Program-made: the position numbers and the translations under genes
DNA from: Ostrinia nubilalis
Taxonomy: Eukaryota > Arthropoda > Insecta > Lepidoptera > Crambidae
Reading direction: 5' to 3'
Length of the DNA stretch: 64,000 nt
Assembly: GCF_963855985.1 (NCBI RefSeq)
Contig: NC_087119.1
Location: forward strand, 2,272,001 to 2,336,000
The notes under the pieces: model-generated
Told to the model about the DNA's origin: nothing
The model's database searches: none
What the model saw: only the letters and a program-made list of their open reading frames with translations
In this document: piece by piece, positions 53,384 through 63,427 of the stretch
How the letters are laid out: each line of letters opens with the position of its first letter
Position numbering within the stretch: position 1 is the stretch's first letter

Positions 53384-53587
53384 TGTTTGTGTAATATGTA
53401 GTATTGAAACTAACTTTCTTGATTTTCATCCATTTAATTGGATTTATAACAAATTGTACAGAAGAACGTTGGGTTTTGTAAATTGAAGTCGTTTCATAGA
53501 CAATAATAGAGTAGTGAATAGACAATAGTGATGTTCCTTTTTCTGCGCGAAGTTTCGGCACTGAGACTTTAGTGATTGGCCTCAACA
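53384..53587 (-). repeat. 3' LTR of BEL/Pao element
   Basis: 204 bp, TGTTTGTGTAATATGTAGT at its plus-strand left end and GATTGGCCTCAACA at its right. Base for base the same as the other LTR by reading. A short frame is open through it in both copies, by chance. Confidence 0.95.
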
Positions 53588-53602
53588 TCTTCCCCCCCTT
53601 CG
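53588..53602 (-). promoter_or_regulatory. Polypurine tract
   Basis: On the minus strand GAAGGGGGGGAAGA lies directly against the 3' LTR, the usual place for the plus-strand DNA primer left by RNase H. It is about 40 bp past the gag-pol stop. Confidence 0.85.
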
Positions 53603-53640
53603 AAATCTCCAGGGTTTCGAAGTACTGCTGCTGGTTGAGG

Positions 53641-56600
53641 TTATGATGCGTGCAAAGGGCAGAGGTTGCGAACAGCTCTGCGGACGATGCCCTTGGAGGT
53701 AGTGACGTCTGCGACTCTTGTTGTTCCGTCGGAGCCAGGGTATAGGTTGCTGACGCGTGCCATGCGCCACTTCAATGGAGGCAGATTAGGTTCCTTGATG
53801 GCCACCAGGTCGCCTACTTGTAGTCCTTGTTGATGCGTTTGCCATTTGGTTTTTTGTTGCAACTCGTTCAGGTATTCGTTTCTCCAGCGATCCCAGAAGT
53901 GTTGCCGCATTTTTTCCAGAAGTTTATATCGATCCAGTCGGCCAGGGTTAACATCCAGCAGGTTCTCTGACGGCAGCGATGTCAGTGGTTTGCTGATCAG
54001 GAAGTGCGAAGGAGTCAAGGGATTTAAATCGGTAGGATCTGATGATAGAGGAGATAGGGGTCTGGAGTTGAGGATTGCTTCAATTTGGGTGAACAAAGTC
54101 GCTAATTCCTCAAACGTAAGATGTTTATCGCCTAATATTCGCGTTATATGGTATTTCGCAGATTTAACGCCTGCCTCCCAGAGCCGACCAAAGTGGGGAG
54201 AATAAGCTGGTGAGAATTTAAACTCAATTCCCTCATCCGATGCGAAACCAGTTATGTCATCATTACTTGATTTGAGAAAACGTGTGATTTCGTTGTTAGC
54301 GCCGACGAAATTAGTGCCGTTATCGCAATATAATTGCAATGGTTTCCCTCGTCGGGAAATAAATCGGCTAAGACACATAATGAAAACATCAGTAGTCAGG
54401 TCGCTGGCTACTTCGAGGTGCAAAGCCTTTGTACTGAAACAGACAAATAGGCACAAGTAACACTTTGTTATTTTACAACCGCGACCCTTGCGATCAGTGA
54501 TGTAGAATGGCCCGGCGAAGTCGACGCCGCTGATGTGAAATGGATGATTGGGAGTTATTCTACTTGAAGGTAAGTTTCCCATTATGGGATTATAAGATTT
54601 AGCTTTCATTAATCGACAAAGTTTACAATTATTTACAATACCTCTTGCTAGTATTCTGCCTCTTAAAGGCCAATAAGTATTTCGTATACTACTTAGTAGA
54701 AGTTGAGGCCCACAATGAAGAAGTTTAATGTGATGATGAGCAAATAATAATTTAGAAAAATTGTGTTTAGAGTCCAGTAAAATTGGATGTTTTCTCTCAT
54801 AGGGCTCATTGGAATTTTGTAGTCGGCCTCCAACACAAAGTATGCCTTCTTCATTTATAAATGGACTGAGAGACAAGATGCGGGATTTACAAGGTAAGTT
54901 TTGTTTACTATTAAGAGTATTTAATTCAGTGGAGAAGCATTCTATTTGATGTTGTTTTACCAAAACCTTTAGAGCTGTATTTAATTCATTTGTGGTCAAA
55001 GGACCCGTTAGTTTTGAATTTTTATTTTTCAAATTGTGTAAGTATCTAAGTACATAAGCAATAGATCTGTGTAATTTTGTAAAGTTTGAATATCTAACAA
55101 ATTCTATCACCCTTTGAGCATTTGCAGTAGTTGATTTTAGTGTAGTAATTTGCTTTGTAGTTTTAGGTTTAATATTATTAGATTTTCTTTCAGGTAGATC
55201 CAGAACAGCGTGAGATCCTATGTTTTGCGGCCAATAGCACGAGTCTTCAGTTAGAAAAGAAGGTCCTTCCCACCACAAGTTAGCGGATTGAAGTGATCTG
55301 GGGTTCACTCCCCGTGATGCTAAATCCGCTGGATTTTTCTCTCCAGGGACATGTCTCCAAGTGCCAGAAGTCGTCAGCTCCTGGATTTCGCTAACACGAT
55401 TCGAAACGAAGGGTTTCAAGTCAGATGAATGAGAAGATAGCCAACCTAACACCACCGTTGAGTCTGTCCAGTAGAAAATAGACGCAAGCTCACATCGAAG
55501 TGCCTTCAGCACCTTAGCACTGAGGCGTGCTGACAGAAGAGCGCCACACAGCTCAAGCCGAGGAATGGTTGCTGCCTTGAGCGGAGCCACCTTAGTTTTA
55601 GCGCATAACAGCCTTACCAAGACGTGACCAGATGCATCGATTGACCTCAGATAAATTGAAGATGCATAGGCTAATTGTGAAGCATCTGAGAAAGCATGCA
55701 GCTCAATTTTGATTGGATTGCAGATGATTGTGCATCTGGGAATTGCAAGTTCTGTCAAAGACTTCAAATTTTCTGCGAAGGTGTTCCATTCCTTGAGCAA
55801 TGAATCATCTACAGGATCGTCCCAATCCAGTTTTGACTGCCACAGCTTCTGGAGAATGATTTTGGGAATTATTGTGCATGGACTGAGTAGGCCCAAAGGG
55901 TCAAAAAGTTTAGCTGACTTAGATAAGATGGTTCGTTTAGTGACTGGCTGATTTAATTCCATGTCAACAGAAAACTGAAGAATGTCATCAGAAGGATTCC
56001 ATTTGAGGCCCAAAACACTGGCCTGAGAAGAAGACATGTCAAAGGTTTTAGGTTGGGATGTGTTCGACTCAGTTTGAAAGATGCTAGGTGCGTTTGTTCG
56101 CCATTTACGCAATGGAAGACATGCTGAGTCAAGAATAGAAGTAACTGAGTGAACTATTTTCAGCAATTCGTCTTCTGAGTCGGTTCCCGAAAGGAAATCA
56201 TCCACGTAGAAGTCCTCCCTGATCAACTGAGCCACACCAAGGTCCTGACACTCCTCGGACAGTTGTAGTAAACATCGAGTACTAAGAAACGGTGCTGATG
56301 CCGTTCCATACGTAACAGTGTTTAACTGGAATATTTTGATAGTACTCGACGGATCGTCTCGCCACAAAATGAGTTGCAGATGCCGTTGTTCAGGGTCTAC
56401 TAGTATTTGACGGTACATTTTTTCCACGTCTGCCGACACTACAAACCTGTGCTGTCTGTACCGCAATAGAATTGAAAACAAGTCGTCCTGAACAACCGGT
56501 CCGACATGTTGTATGTCGTTGAACGACACGCCAGATGCAGTTTTTGAGGATGCGTCGAATACAACACGCAACTTTGTGGTTTCGCTAGCCTCTCGAATTA

Positions 56601-58839
56601 CCCCGTGATGTGGGAGGTAACAGCCGAATGCTGGCCGAGGAATCTCAGTCATGTGACCCATGTTCTCATATTCGTGGATGAACTCTTGATATTTGGTTTT
56701 AAGTGATGGATTGTTTTTGAGTTTACGCTCTAAATGAAACAATCGTTTCTCTGCAATGTGGTATGATTCACCTAAACAATCTGAAGATTCCTTGAGAGGA
56801 ACCTGAACACAAAATCGACCGTCAGGTTCGCGACGTGTGGTGGTGGTGAATAAATTTTCACAATAATCATTTTTGTTGTATTCAATGCTAGGAGGTACCT
56901 CCTCAAGTTCCCAAAAATTTGTAAGTTGTTGACTAATGTCTTTTGAAAAATGACAATGTAATTTTGTATTATTTGTTTCATAATAATTTGTTGCTGTGGG
57001 GCCAGCCACTACCCATCCTAACATTGTTTCTTGTAAAATGGGCCTTTGTGGTCCCAAAGTTACCCTGCCGGGTCCTAGAAGGTCCCAAAATATGTCAGCG
57101 CCCAGTAGAAGATCAATGTCTGAGGAATGATAAAACATTGGGTCGGCAAGCTGAATATGATGTGGAATGCCTAAATCTTGTATACGAACTGTGGCATGGG
57201 GCAACTTGTCTGTAATGTGAGGTAAAACAAAGCACTTGGCAATTATGTTGAATGAGTTGTGACAGGAATGAAGATGTAAATTGCAATGTTCTGTAACATT
57301 TAGTACTGCATTTCCTATACCTGAAACACTGTGAAAACAATCATGACGTTTTTGATGGCCAATTTTCCTTTGAGCCCTGTCACTAATGAATGAAGACTGG
57401 CTCCCACAATCCAACAAGGCTCTAAGTGTGTACACTTTGTTGTTGTTTCTCACCTTGACTAATGCCGTAGAGAGGAGTGCTTGACCAGAGGAGGTAGCAG
57501 ACATAGTCACGGAGGAAGCAGAACCAGATGGAGTGGAGCCAGTGACAGGACTAGGTGAGTTGCTAGTAGTTTGAGGTAAGTTATTTACTTTATTGTCATC
57601 ACTATTAATTTGTTTAGTTTGTGAATATTGCAACGAATTTTGTCTATGTATCAGTGTATTGTGTTTTTTATGACAAATACGACAGCCACCCAACCTGCAT
57701 TGATGGGTTTGATGACCTTCACGAAGGCAATTGTTGCACAGTTTTAATGAGGTAAGTTTAGAAATTCGCTCACTAACGGGCATTGATTTGAACACAGAAC
57801 ACTCATACAACCTATGACAATCTTGCTTACAGATGAGGCACTGCTTAGCAGGTGATGTATTGACCGATGAACTGTGAAATGATTGGAAGCTATGACGTTT
57901 CTCATGCTTATTGTAAACAAATTTACTTGCATTTACAGTCTCTAGTAAGTTAGCTCTCTGACGAAGGAATGATAAGAACTCATCCAGTGAAGGAGAATCA
58001 TTGCTGTTTCTACACTCTTCCCACCGACGGGCAGTAGCGCTGTCCAACTTCGCCGAGGCCATATAGATGATAAGTGTGTCCCATTTGTCTGTTGGTTCAC
58101 CTAAATTATTTAGTGCGTTCAAATTCTTTGATAAACTGTCTATTAGATTTCTAATTCCGCTGTGAGACTCTTTGGTTAATGATTCAATTGAAAATAAACA
58201 CTTAACATGTTCATTGATTAAGAGACGCTTATTATCATATCGCTCACAAAGTAGGCTCCATGCTATTTCATAATTATCTGAAGAAACTGTAACAGAATTA
58301 ATGACTGAACTAGCCGGACCCTCCAAGTAAGATTTAAGGTAATGGAATTTATTGATATTATCAATGCTATCATTTTGGTGGATAAGTGATAAATAAGTGT
58401 CTCGAAAGGCCAGCCAATCATTTGCATTTCCATTGAATGGAGGAATTTTTAAAGGTGGCAGTTTAATATTGATGTGATTTGAAGTTGTGTTGGATGAAGA
58501 CTCCTGTTTATGTTGTGTTTCAAAATAATCTAATAGTGATTGTGATTTTGCTATTAAATAAAAGAACTTATTTTCAGTTATTTCCCGTTCATTCATTTGA
58601 GCAGTGGTATCTTTATCCAACATTTCTATTTGGGATTGTATTTCCTCGAAATTGCATGATAAATCACGCATTTTGTTGCATCGCAAACGGAGTTCATTTA
58701 CTATAACGGCACTAGTTTCTTTACAGTCCAACAAAGGCAATAAATACTTCTCAAATAATGTCAATCGAGATCTAATGCTACCTCGTTGTTTAATAAGATC
58801 TTTTAAATCTGCCATTTTGCTAACGCAACAACGAATCAC
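53641..58839 (-). CDS. BEL/Pao gag-pol polyprotein, 1732 aa
   Basis: Polyprotein that would package, reverse-transcribe and integrate the element. Gag-like region 1-330, with a coiled N-terminus and a WLAFRDTYLSLIH segment. Cys/His zinc knuckles at 334-398 (C334/C337, then CNNC at 368-371 with H376/C381, then C386/C389/H393/H398). Retropepsin-type protease with DCGS at 477-480 (Cys in place of the usual Ser or Thr). Reverse transcriptase about 740-960, with D804 in SADVEKMYRQ and YVDD at 878-881. RNase H about 1045-1175, with D1052, E1096, D1126 and D1172. Integrase: zinc finger H1370/H1375/C1405/C1408, catalytic D1440, D1506 and E1555. The C-terminal domain 1640-1732 ends VRRAVRNLCPLHAS. There is no stop or frameshift. 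The start could be M1 or M9 (MADLKDLIKQRG); M9 looks more family-like. All catalytic residues are present, so it may be active. Confidence 0.97.
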   Translation of the reverse strand: MIRCCVSKMADLKDLIKQRGSIRSRLTLFEKYLLPLLDCKETSAVIVNELRLRCNKMRDLSCNFEEIQSQIEMLDKDTTAQMNEREITENKFFYLIAKSQSLLDYFETQHKQESSSNTTSNHINIKLPPLKIPPFNGNANDWLAFRDTYLSLIHQNDSIDNINKFHYLKSYLEGPASSVINSVTVSSDNYEIAWSLLCERYDNKRLLINEHVKCLFSIESLTKESHSGIRNLIDSLSKNLNALNNLGEPTDKWDTLIIYMASAKLDSATARRWEECRNSNDSPSLDEFLSFLRQRANLLETVNASKFVYNKHEKRHSFQSFHSSSVNTSPAKQCLICKQDCHRLYECSVFKSMPVSERISKLTSLKLCNNCLREGHQTHQCRLGGCRICHKKHNTLIHRQNSLQYSQTKQINSDDNKVNNLPQTTSNSPSPVTGSTPSGSASSVTMSATSSGQALLSTALVKVRNNNKVYTLRALLDCGSQSSFISDRAQRKIGHQKRHDCFHSVSGIGNAVLNVTEHCNLHLHSCHNSFNIIAKCFVLPHITDKLPHATVRIQDLGIPHHIQLADPMFYHSSDIDLLLGADIFWDLLGPGRVTLGPQRPILQETMLGWVVAGPTATNYYETNNTKLHCHFSKDISQQLTNFWELEEVPPSIEYNKNDYCENLFTTTTRREPDGRFCVQVPLKESSDCLGESYHIAEKRLFHLERKLKNNPSLKTKYQEFIHEYENMGHMTEIPRPAFGCYLPHHGVIREASETTKLRVVFDASSKTASGVSFNDIQHVGPVVQDDLFSILLRYRQHRFVVSADVEKMYRQILVDPEQRHLQLILWRDDPSSTIKIFQLNTVTYGTASAPFLSTRCLLQLSEECQDLGVAQLIREDFYVDDFLSGTDSEDELLKIVHSVTSILDSACLPLRKWRTNAPSIFQTESNTSQPKTFDMSSSQASVLGLKWNPSDDILQFSVDMELNQPVTKRTILSKSAKLFDPLGLLSPCTIIPKIILQKLWQSKLDWDDPVDDSLLKEWNTFAENLKSLTELAIPRCTIICNPIKIELHAFSDASQLAYASSIYLRSIDASGHVLVRLLCAKTKVAPLKAATIPRLELCGALLSARLSAKVLKALRCELASIFYWTDSTVVLGWLSSHSSDLKPFVSNRVSEIQELTTSGTWRHVPGEKNPADLASRGVNPRSLQSANLWWEGPSFLTEDSCYWPQNIGSHAVLDLPERKSNNIKPKTTKQITTLKSTTANAQRVIEFVRYSNFTKLHRSIAYVLRYLHNLKNKNSKLTGPLTTNELNTALKVLVKQHQIECFSTELNTLNSKQNLPCKSRILSLSPFINEEGILCVGGRLQNSNEPYERKHPILLDSKHNFSKLLFAHHHIKLLHCGPQLLLSSIRNTYWPLRGRILARGIVNNCKLCRLMKAKSYNPIMGNLPSSRITPNHPFHISGVDFAGPFYITDRKGRGCKITKCYLCLFVCFSTKALHLEVASDLTTDVFIMCLSRFISRRGKPLQLYCDNGTNFVGANNEITRFLKSSNDDITGFASDEGIEFKFSPAYSPHFGRLWEAGVKSAKYHITRILGDKHLTFEELATLFTQIEAILNSRPLSPLSSDPTDLNPLTPSHFLISKPLTSLPSENLLDVNPGRLDRYKLLEKMRQHFWDRWRNEYLNELQQKTKWQTHQQGLQVGDLVAIKEPNLPPLKWRMARVSNLYPGSDGTTRVADVTTSKGIVRRAVRNLCPLHAS

Positions 58840-59520
58840 ACGGTAATTATGTTTACGTTTACGATAAGAAATAATAAAGATACGTTACGGTTCGATGCTG
58901 TGAGATAACAAACCGGTTTCGCAGGCGGCCGATCGCTGCACAGGCGCACACACACGGCACTGTGTTGATTGTTGGAAGACCGGACCCGCCACACTCGGCA
59001 GAGGTTTTGATTATTTCCGTGTTCAGAATGCAGGAATACACCTGGAATGTTCGGCAGTACGTATAAGTATGGAGTAATAACAAGATTTATGATGATAAGT
59101 ATAAAATATGAACTGACAGTTAACACTCGTGAATTGAATTTGTAATTCGAAACTGAACTATTTGTATGAAATATAGCTAATTGGACTAGTATTTTACGAT
59201 TTAATTTGTGAAAAAGTATTGCGAAATACCATATAAATGAAGATAATTCGTGAAAAGATGTAAATAAGTGGAATTTAGACTTATTTTTGCGTGAATAGTT
59301 GTGTAGGTAGTTTGTACCTACCTGTTGAATTGAATTGGATTTTAACAACTGTATTCACACAAATAGAAGCTGGAAGGAATGGGTAGCAAGGATAGGAATC
59401 GCACTTCCCTCGGAATAGTTGCTGCAGCTGGATACTGGCGGTTTCCTGAAGGATGAGCTGGATTTTTCCAATGTTCAACGGTTTGACTTGTTGAATTGGT
59501 TTCGTTGACTTTCTCGTTGC
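58840..59520 (-). other. BEL/Pao leader (5' untranslated region)
   Basis: About 680 bp between the primer-binding site and the gag-pol start. It has only short overlapping frames (170 codons at most, in another phase). The packaging signal probably lies here, but no motif is identifiable by eye. Confidence 0.7.
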
Positions 59521-59539
59521 AATCACGTCGGGGTCACCA
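59521..59539 (-). promoter_or_regulatory. Primer-binding site, tRNA-Trp
   Basis: On the minus strand, two bases after the 5' LTR, the sequence is TGGTGACCCCGACGTGATT. Its complement AATCACGTCGGGGTCACCA is the 3' end of animal tRNA-Trp including CCA, as I recall that tRNA (19 of 19 bases). Confidence 0.85.
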
Positions 59540-59541
59540 TT

Positions 59542-59745
59542 TGTTTGTGTAATATGTAGTATTGAAACTAACTTTCTTGATTTTCATCCATTTAATTGGA
59601 TTTATAACAAATTGTACAGAAGAACGTTGGGTTTTGTAAATTGAAGTCGTTTCATAGACAATAATAGAGTAGTGAATAGACAATAGTGATGTTCCTTTTT
59701 CTGCGCGAAGTTTCGGCACTGAGACTTTAGTGATTGGCCTCAACA
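59542..59745 (-). repeat. 5' LTR of BEL/Pao element
   Basis: 204 bp, identical to 53384-53587. It should hold the promoter of the element; a TTATAAATCC sequence on the minus strand is the nearest to a TATA box, but placing is uncertain. Confidence 0.95.
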
Positions 59746-59749
59746 AATA

Positions 59750-60239
59750 TACTAGGCAAATGTTCACTGTACTCGTAGTAGACTTAACTATTTATTTTGA
59801 CCACTTTATCAACATAATTATTATGTAAAATGTGAGTTTGTTTAAAATGAGCTCGACAGAAAAATTGCTTTTCATTAGTTCATAATGAACACTGTGCGCC
59901 AAACCCAACGGCCGACTCGATAATTATTATTTCCAGTCAAAAATAACTCGCTGGACACGCAAAATGCTTTTTAGATGTTATAACGGAACTTGTAACAACA
60001 TAAATCAACATGAAGGCCGTTCTTTGAGGAGTTCTCGTGGAGTAGAGCGTTGGAAATTACTTGATTTGCTCCAAATATGATATTAATAGATGTGATCCGG
60101 CCTGAAGTCGTTAGTCAACACGTAAACTGATTGGAATTTTCATTCAGCAATAAGGTTAGTTGATAAGCATGGGAGTAGAGAAGGGGCAGGTAAGGGCAGC
60201 TGCCCCCCTGCAAACGTTAAGGCTATACATAAAATATAC
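59750..60239. other. No recognised feature
   Basis: AT-rich flank of the LTR element; no gene seen. Confidence 0.4.
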
Positions 60240-60362
60240 TTTTTTTTTTTTATGTGACAGGAGGCAAACGAGCAGACGGATCACCTGATGGTAAGTGATT
60301 ACCGTCGCCCATAGACACCCGCAGACCCAGGGGCGTTACAGGTGCGTTGCCGGCCTTTAAGT
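60240..60362 (-). mobile_element. LINE 3' end with poly-A, copy 2
   Basis: Nearly identical to 39940-40092: TTAAAGGCCGGCAACGCACC through TCACTTACCATCAGGTGATC to a poly-A tail (minus strand). Truncated after about 110 bp, immediately left of a palindromic MITE. Confidence 0.75.
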
Positions 60363-60372
60363 ATACTTGTCT

Positions 60373-60532
60373 TAGAGCCAAAACACACGATGCGTTGCGG
60401 CGCCGCTCCGCAAAGATTTCGCCGTATCGCACGGTGCGGCGCCGCACCGCTCGTGTGCCCACCACAGCTATTACGATGACACCGCTGCCGTGTCGCACCG
60501 CTGTCGTAACGCACCGTATGCTTTGGCTCTTA
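60373..60532. mobile_element. GC-rich palindromic MITE, ~160 bp
   Basis: Starts TTAGAGCCAAAACACACGAT-GCG and ends CGCACCGTATGCTTTGGCTCTTA, inverted copies with a few mismatches. The core is rich in GCGGCGCCGC and GTGCGGCGCCGCAC palindromes. Confidence 0.75.
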
Positions 60533-60658
60533 TGCCCGTATTCACAAACATTACTATGAGGTCTCACAGTGCGCGTGGACGTAGAGGGTCACACACGAAC
60601 CAATCACTGAGCTCTATTCAACGCTGTGCGTTCGATTTGCTGCTTCGTTGCGGCGTTA
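60533..60658 (-). repeat. CCCGTATTCACAAAC repeat, pair with 35251-35376
   Basis: AGGTCTCACAGTGCGCGTGG, ACCAATCACTGAGCTC and CTGTGCGTTCGATTTGCTGC match 35251-35376 in reverse. It sits directly against the preceding MITE. Confidence 0.6.
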
Positions 60659-61572
60659 GTTCAATTCTTAAGTGTCCCGGGGACACTGCCAATAAATATC
60701 TTATTTACCTTGGGCCAGACAGATTGACCTGAGTAAAGCTGAGTAAGACTATGCTGATAAGAAAATTGTAATAATCAAATCGTGATTAGCGATTGTGTTG
60801 GAGCACATTAATTTAGTTAATGGGATTAACGTATTCACACGAATTGATTTAGTTAATGATAGATTGTTAATCTAAGATCATATTCATCAGCAAATAACTA
60901 ATACGTTCTGCTGAACTATTTAATTAAACATTTTGAAAATGAATAATTATTCAAATGTGAATGTAAAATAATATCAAATTATAAATCTTATCAAAATTTT
61001 AAATTCACGAATACTCCAACTTGTCACAACACGTATGATAGCAGCCAGCTCACAGCAAGATAAAGAAGTTTAGAAATGTGCTAGCTGTTGTCTTTTTACG
61101 AGTAAATTTTAAAATTCCTGTATTAGTGTTAAAGCGGGAAACTCGAAGAAACCTTTTGATTGAGACGAGATTTATTTCGCATGTGAAAAATAACTTAAAA
61201 GCTGATAGATTTTTCGCCATTACAGCTGATGATTGGAAAACATTTACAAGTCAAAATATTAATAATTTTTTTTTAGAACGACCGTCGGTTCACCTTGCAC
61301 AACTCACATAGCTGTCAATTTAAAATTATTTTCATAGACTACCTAATTTAAATTTAGGCTTAATTTATTTTAGCTCTATCCCCGTTTAGTTGATTCTAGT
61401 AGTTAATCTTTGTTTGTGTGAGAAAGAAAGTTGGTACTTTTCCTCAAAAAATTAGACGAATGCTCTCCTGAAAAATTTTAAGGAAATCTGGGATCTTTCG
61501 CCGGCAGAGAGCACTTTATTATTCATCGCCCGCAGTGCTGACCTTGCTATCGGACCTGACGCGACTCTACCC
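60659..61572. other. No recognised feature
   Basis: AT-rich; GTTAATCTAAGATC-type near-palindromes at 60860-60885. A 77-codon frame at 61078-61311 includes RLLIETRFISHVKNNLKADR-like text but no domain I can name, and is doubtful as a gene. Confidence 0.35.
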
Positions 61573-61765
61573 GACGTATTCCACTTTGAGCACCCGCACA
61601 AATAGCACCCGCACGAATAGCACCTGGCCTATTCCACTTAGAGCACCTATCGATATAAGAGCTGGTGATTGTCGTGGATGTTTATATCGCTAGGTGCTCT
61701 AAGTGGAATAGGCCAGGTGCTATTCGTACGGGTGCTATTTGGGCAGGTGCTCAAAGTGGAATACG
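61573..61765. mobile_element. Palindromic MITE, 193 bp, ~80-bp arms
   Basis: GACGTATTCCACTTTGAGCA at the left and TGCTCAAAGTGGAATACGTC at the right are exact inverted copies. Pairing continues through AATAGCACC.G.ACGAATAGCA and GGCCTATTCCACTTAGAGCA to the loop near 61660. GGTGCTATT-type motifs repeat within each arm. Confidence 0.9.
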
Positions 61766-62058
61766 TCCTCTACCCCACTAAATAAATAAATAATCAACAA
61801 AAAATACTCTAGAATCTCAGAGTGGGCCCAGTTGCCGGAAGAAAAAATATTGAAAAAAATAAATCCAGTGACTTGGCCCGTGGACCAAGCTAAAAGTGGG
61901 CCAAGTTGCTGGAAGACTCATAGAGGGATACATGCCTAGTTTTTTGTAGGACCCTATAGTAAGATACTTTTATGGCTTCTAACGTTTGATTGACAATCGC
62001 AGCATTGTTTTGTTGTAATTACAAAAAGTACAGTAATAAGTAGGTATATCCTCCTACA
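61766..62058. other. Short direct repeat, otherwise nothing
   Basis: AGTGGGCCCAGTTGCCGGAAG at about 61821 and AGTGGGCCAAGTTGCTGGAAG at about 61895 are imperfect direct repeats 74 bp apart. No gene. Confidence 0.5.
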
Positions 62059-62225
62059 GGCCTCCTACTAGGTGGACCAACGACCTGGTAAAGGTCGCGG
62101 GAAGAGCCTGGATGCGGGAAGAGCCTGGATGCGGGCAGCGCAGGACCGTGAATTGTGGAAAACCTTGGGGGAGGCCTTTGTCCAGCAGTGGACGTCATTT
62201 GGCTGAAGCGAACGAACGAACGAAA
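62059..62225 (+). mobile_element. RTE-type LINE 3' end with internal duplication
   Basis: GGCCTCCTACTAGGTGGACC through GGGGGAGGCCTTTGTCCAGC and AGTGGACGTCATTTGGCTGA to GAACGAACGAACGAA. Encodes RPPTRWTNDLVKVAG-like text and EAFVQQWTSFG. GCGGGAAGAGCCTGGAT is duplicated in tandem (about 62098-62131), which is not in other copies. Confidence 0.75.
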
Positions 62226-62879
62226 TAGTGTCGTTGGTGGTCTAGTGACGTCCTTCTGTCATGTTTGTTCGAATCTTTAGACGTACGTACTACTTACTAG
62301 TACGACCAGTTCTTTTGATACTTAAGAAAGCAAGCAAACAAAGTACTTATCCGCATTCCGCACCAGTATAGCCTTGTAAGCATAAAGAGTTTTAGTCTTA
62401 ACGTCATTTTTTTTGTCTACTCAATATTCGTGTAGCCTAATTGTATAATGTAGTCATAATGTGTTTGAATTCTCCACATCATTCGGCATTTACTTGTGTT
62501 AACGGTTGGTTAACGATTCTATTGTTCTTGATTTACCGTCTTTAGATATTTAAATAAATTCGTTAAACTATCGGGAAAATCACCGTAACTTGAACTGATT
62601 GACGTCATTAGGTTTTATTTTAACCAATTTTAAAGTGTTAACATAAGGTTGATATTTGCTTACAAAGTCTATTTAGACATAAGTAGTACATAGGTACATT
62701 AAGCTGTATTATTTAATATATTTCATCCAATAAACTCTTGGCTTACGTTTCATCTGATGTAAAGTGATGATCAAAACGTGAAAGTGAGCTTCACACGGAA
62801 TCATCAACCACAATGAAACTATGTCAATTTTAACACTATGATCTCTCATCAGCTAAAATCACAGCCTTTTGTACCAGTT
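62226..62879. other. No recognised feature
   Basis: AT-rich; no gene seen. Confidence 0.4.
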
Positions 62880-63135
62880 TAATCATCATCATTTCAGCCA
62901 TAGGACGTACACTGCTGAATATATTCCTCCCCCCATGAATTCCATAATGACCCGTTGGTAGCGGCCTGCATCCAGCGCCTTCCCATAACCTTTGGTCATA
63001 AATATCTTTGGACATTTTACACTGCGCTTCTAATCCCAAACTAAGCAAAGCTGTACTATGGGTGCTAGACAACGGATATCTGTCCGGTCATGAGTCCACC
63101 TTACGGGTGGACGTCCTACGCTGCGCTTTCCGGCA
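62880..63135 (-). mobile_element. RTE-type LINE 3' end interrupted by a SINE tail
   Basis: On the minus strand: GCGCAGCGTAGGACGTCCAC, CCGTAAGGTGGACTCATGAC, then a SINE insert (62985-63072), then GGGAAGGCGCTGGATGCAGG, CCGCTACCAACGGGTCATTA and AGCAGTGTACGTCCTATGGC, ending GATGATGAT. GATG-tailed RTE subfamily. Confidence 0.75.
62985..63072 (-). mobile_element. 5'-truncated SINE inserted in an RTE fragment
   Basis: ATATCCGTTGTCTAGCACCC, GCTTTGCTTAGTTTGGGATT and AATGTCCAAAGATATTTATG (minus strand) match the 3' end of the SINE at 36569-36835. ATGACC flanks it on both sides in the RTE sequence, consistent with a short target duplication. Confidence 0.7.
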
Positions 63136-63427
63136 TAATATATGCAGTGCAGTAGCTGCTGTACAGTTCAATCATTTTGTAGGCTAAAGCAATTTTATTA
63201 CAGTTGTCAGAATATACAGCTTAAAGTAAAAGCTAATGCTATTGTTTATTCCGAGTCAGTGCTGTAAATCAGCTTGAAAAGAGCAAAGTTGCAGCTTCTT
63301 CGAGTATCGTCTTGATTTGATTTGCAGCGATCCAGCGAGTTTCGCAAACTTCCTGAAGAGCAAACGCATTAGTGCCAGCCCAAAAAAACGATAAAATAAG
63401 TAATAGGTACTCTTCTTGGTTATCATG
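63136..63427. other. No recognised feature
   Basis: No gene or element seen. Confidence 0.4.

Larger units (their letters stand above)
53384..59745 (-). mobile_element. Complete BEL/Pao LTR retrotransposon, 6362 bp
   Basis: Two identical 204-bp LTRs (53384-53587 and 59542-59745) begin TG and end CA. AATA is duplicated at 53380-53383 and 59746-59749. In the minus-strand sense the order is 5' LTR, tRNA-Trp primer-binding site, ~700-bp leader, one uninterrupted gag-pol ORF, purine tract, 3' LTR. Domain order (protease, RT, RNase H, integrase in one frame with Gag) and motifs such as YVDD place it in BEL/Pao, not Ty1/copia or Ty3/gypsy. No env-like ORF follows. Identical LTRs and an open frame mean recent insertion. 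Confidence 0.97.

Noticed and set aside
53846..58846. Plus-strand open frames within the BEL/Pao element
   Set aside because: All are antisense to the single 1732-codon gag-pol frame and lack their own motifs.
58836..59348. 170-codon minus-strand frame upstream of gag-pol
   Set aside because: Lies in the leader, overlaps the primer-side region and has no Gag or Env features; probably chance.
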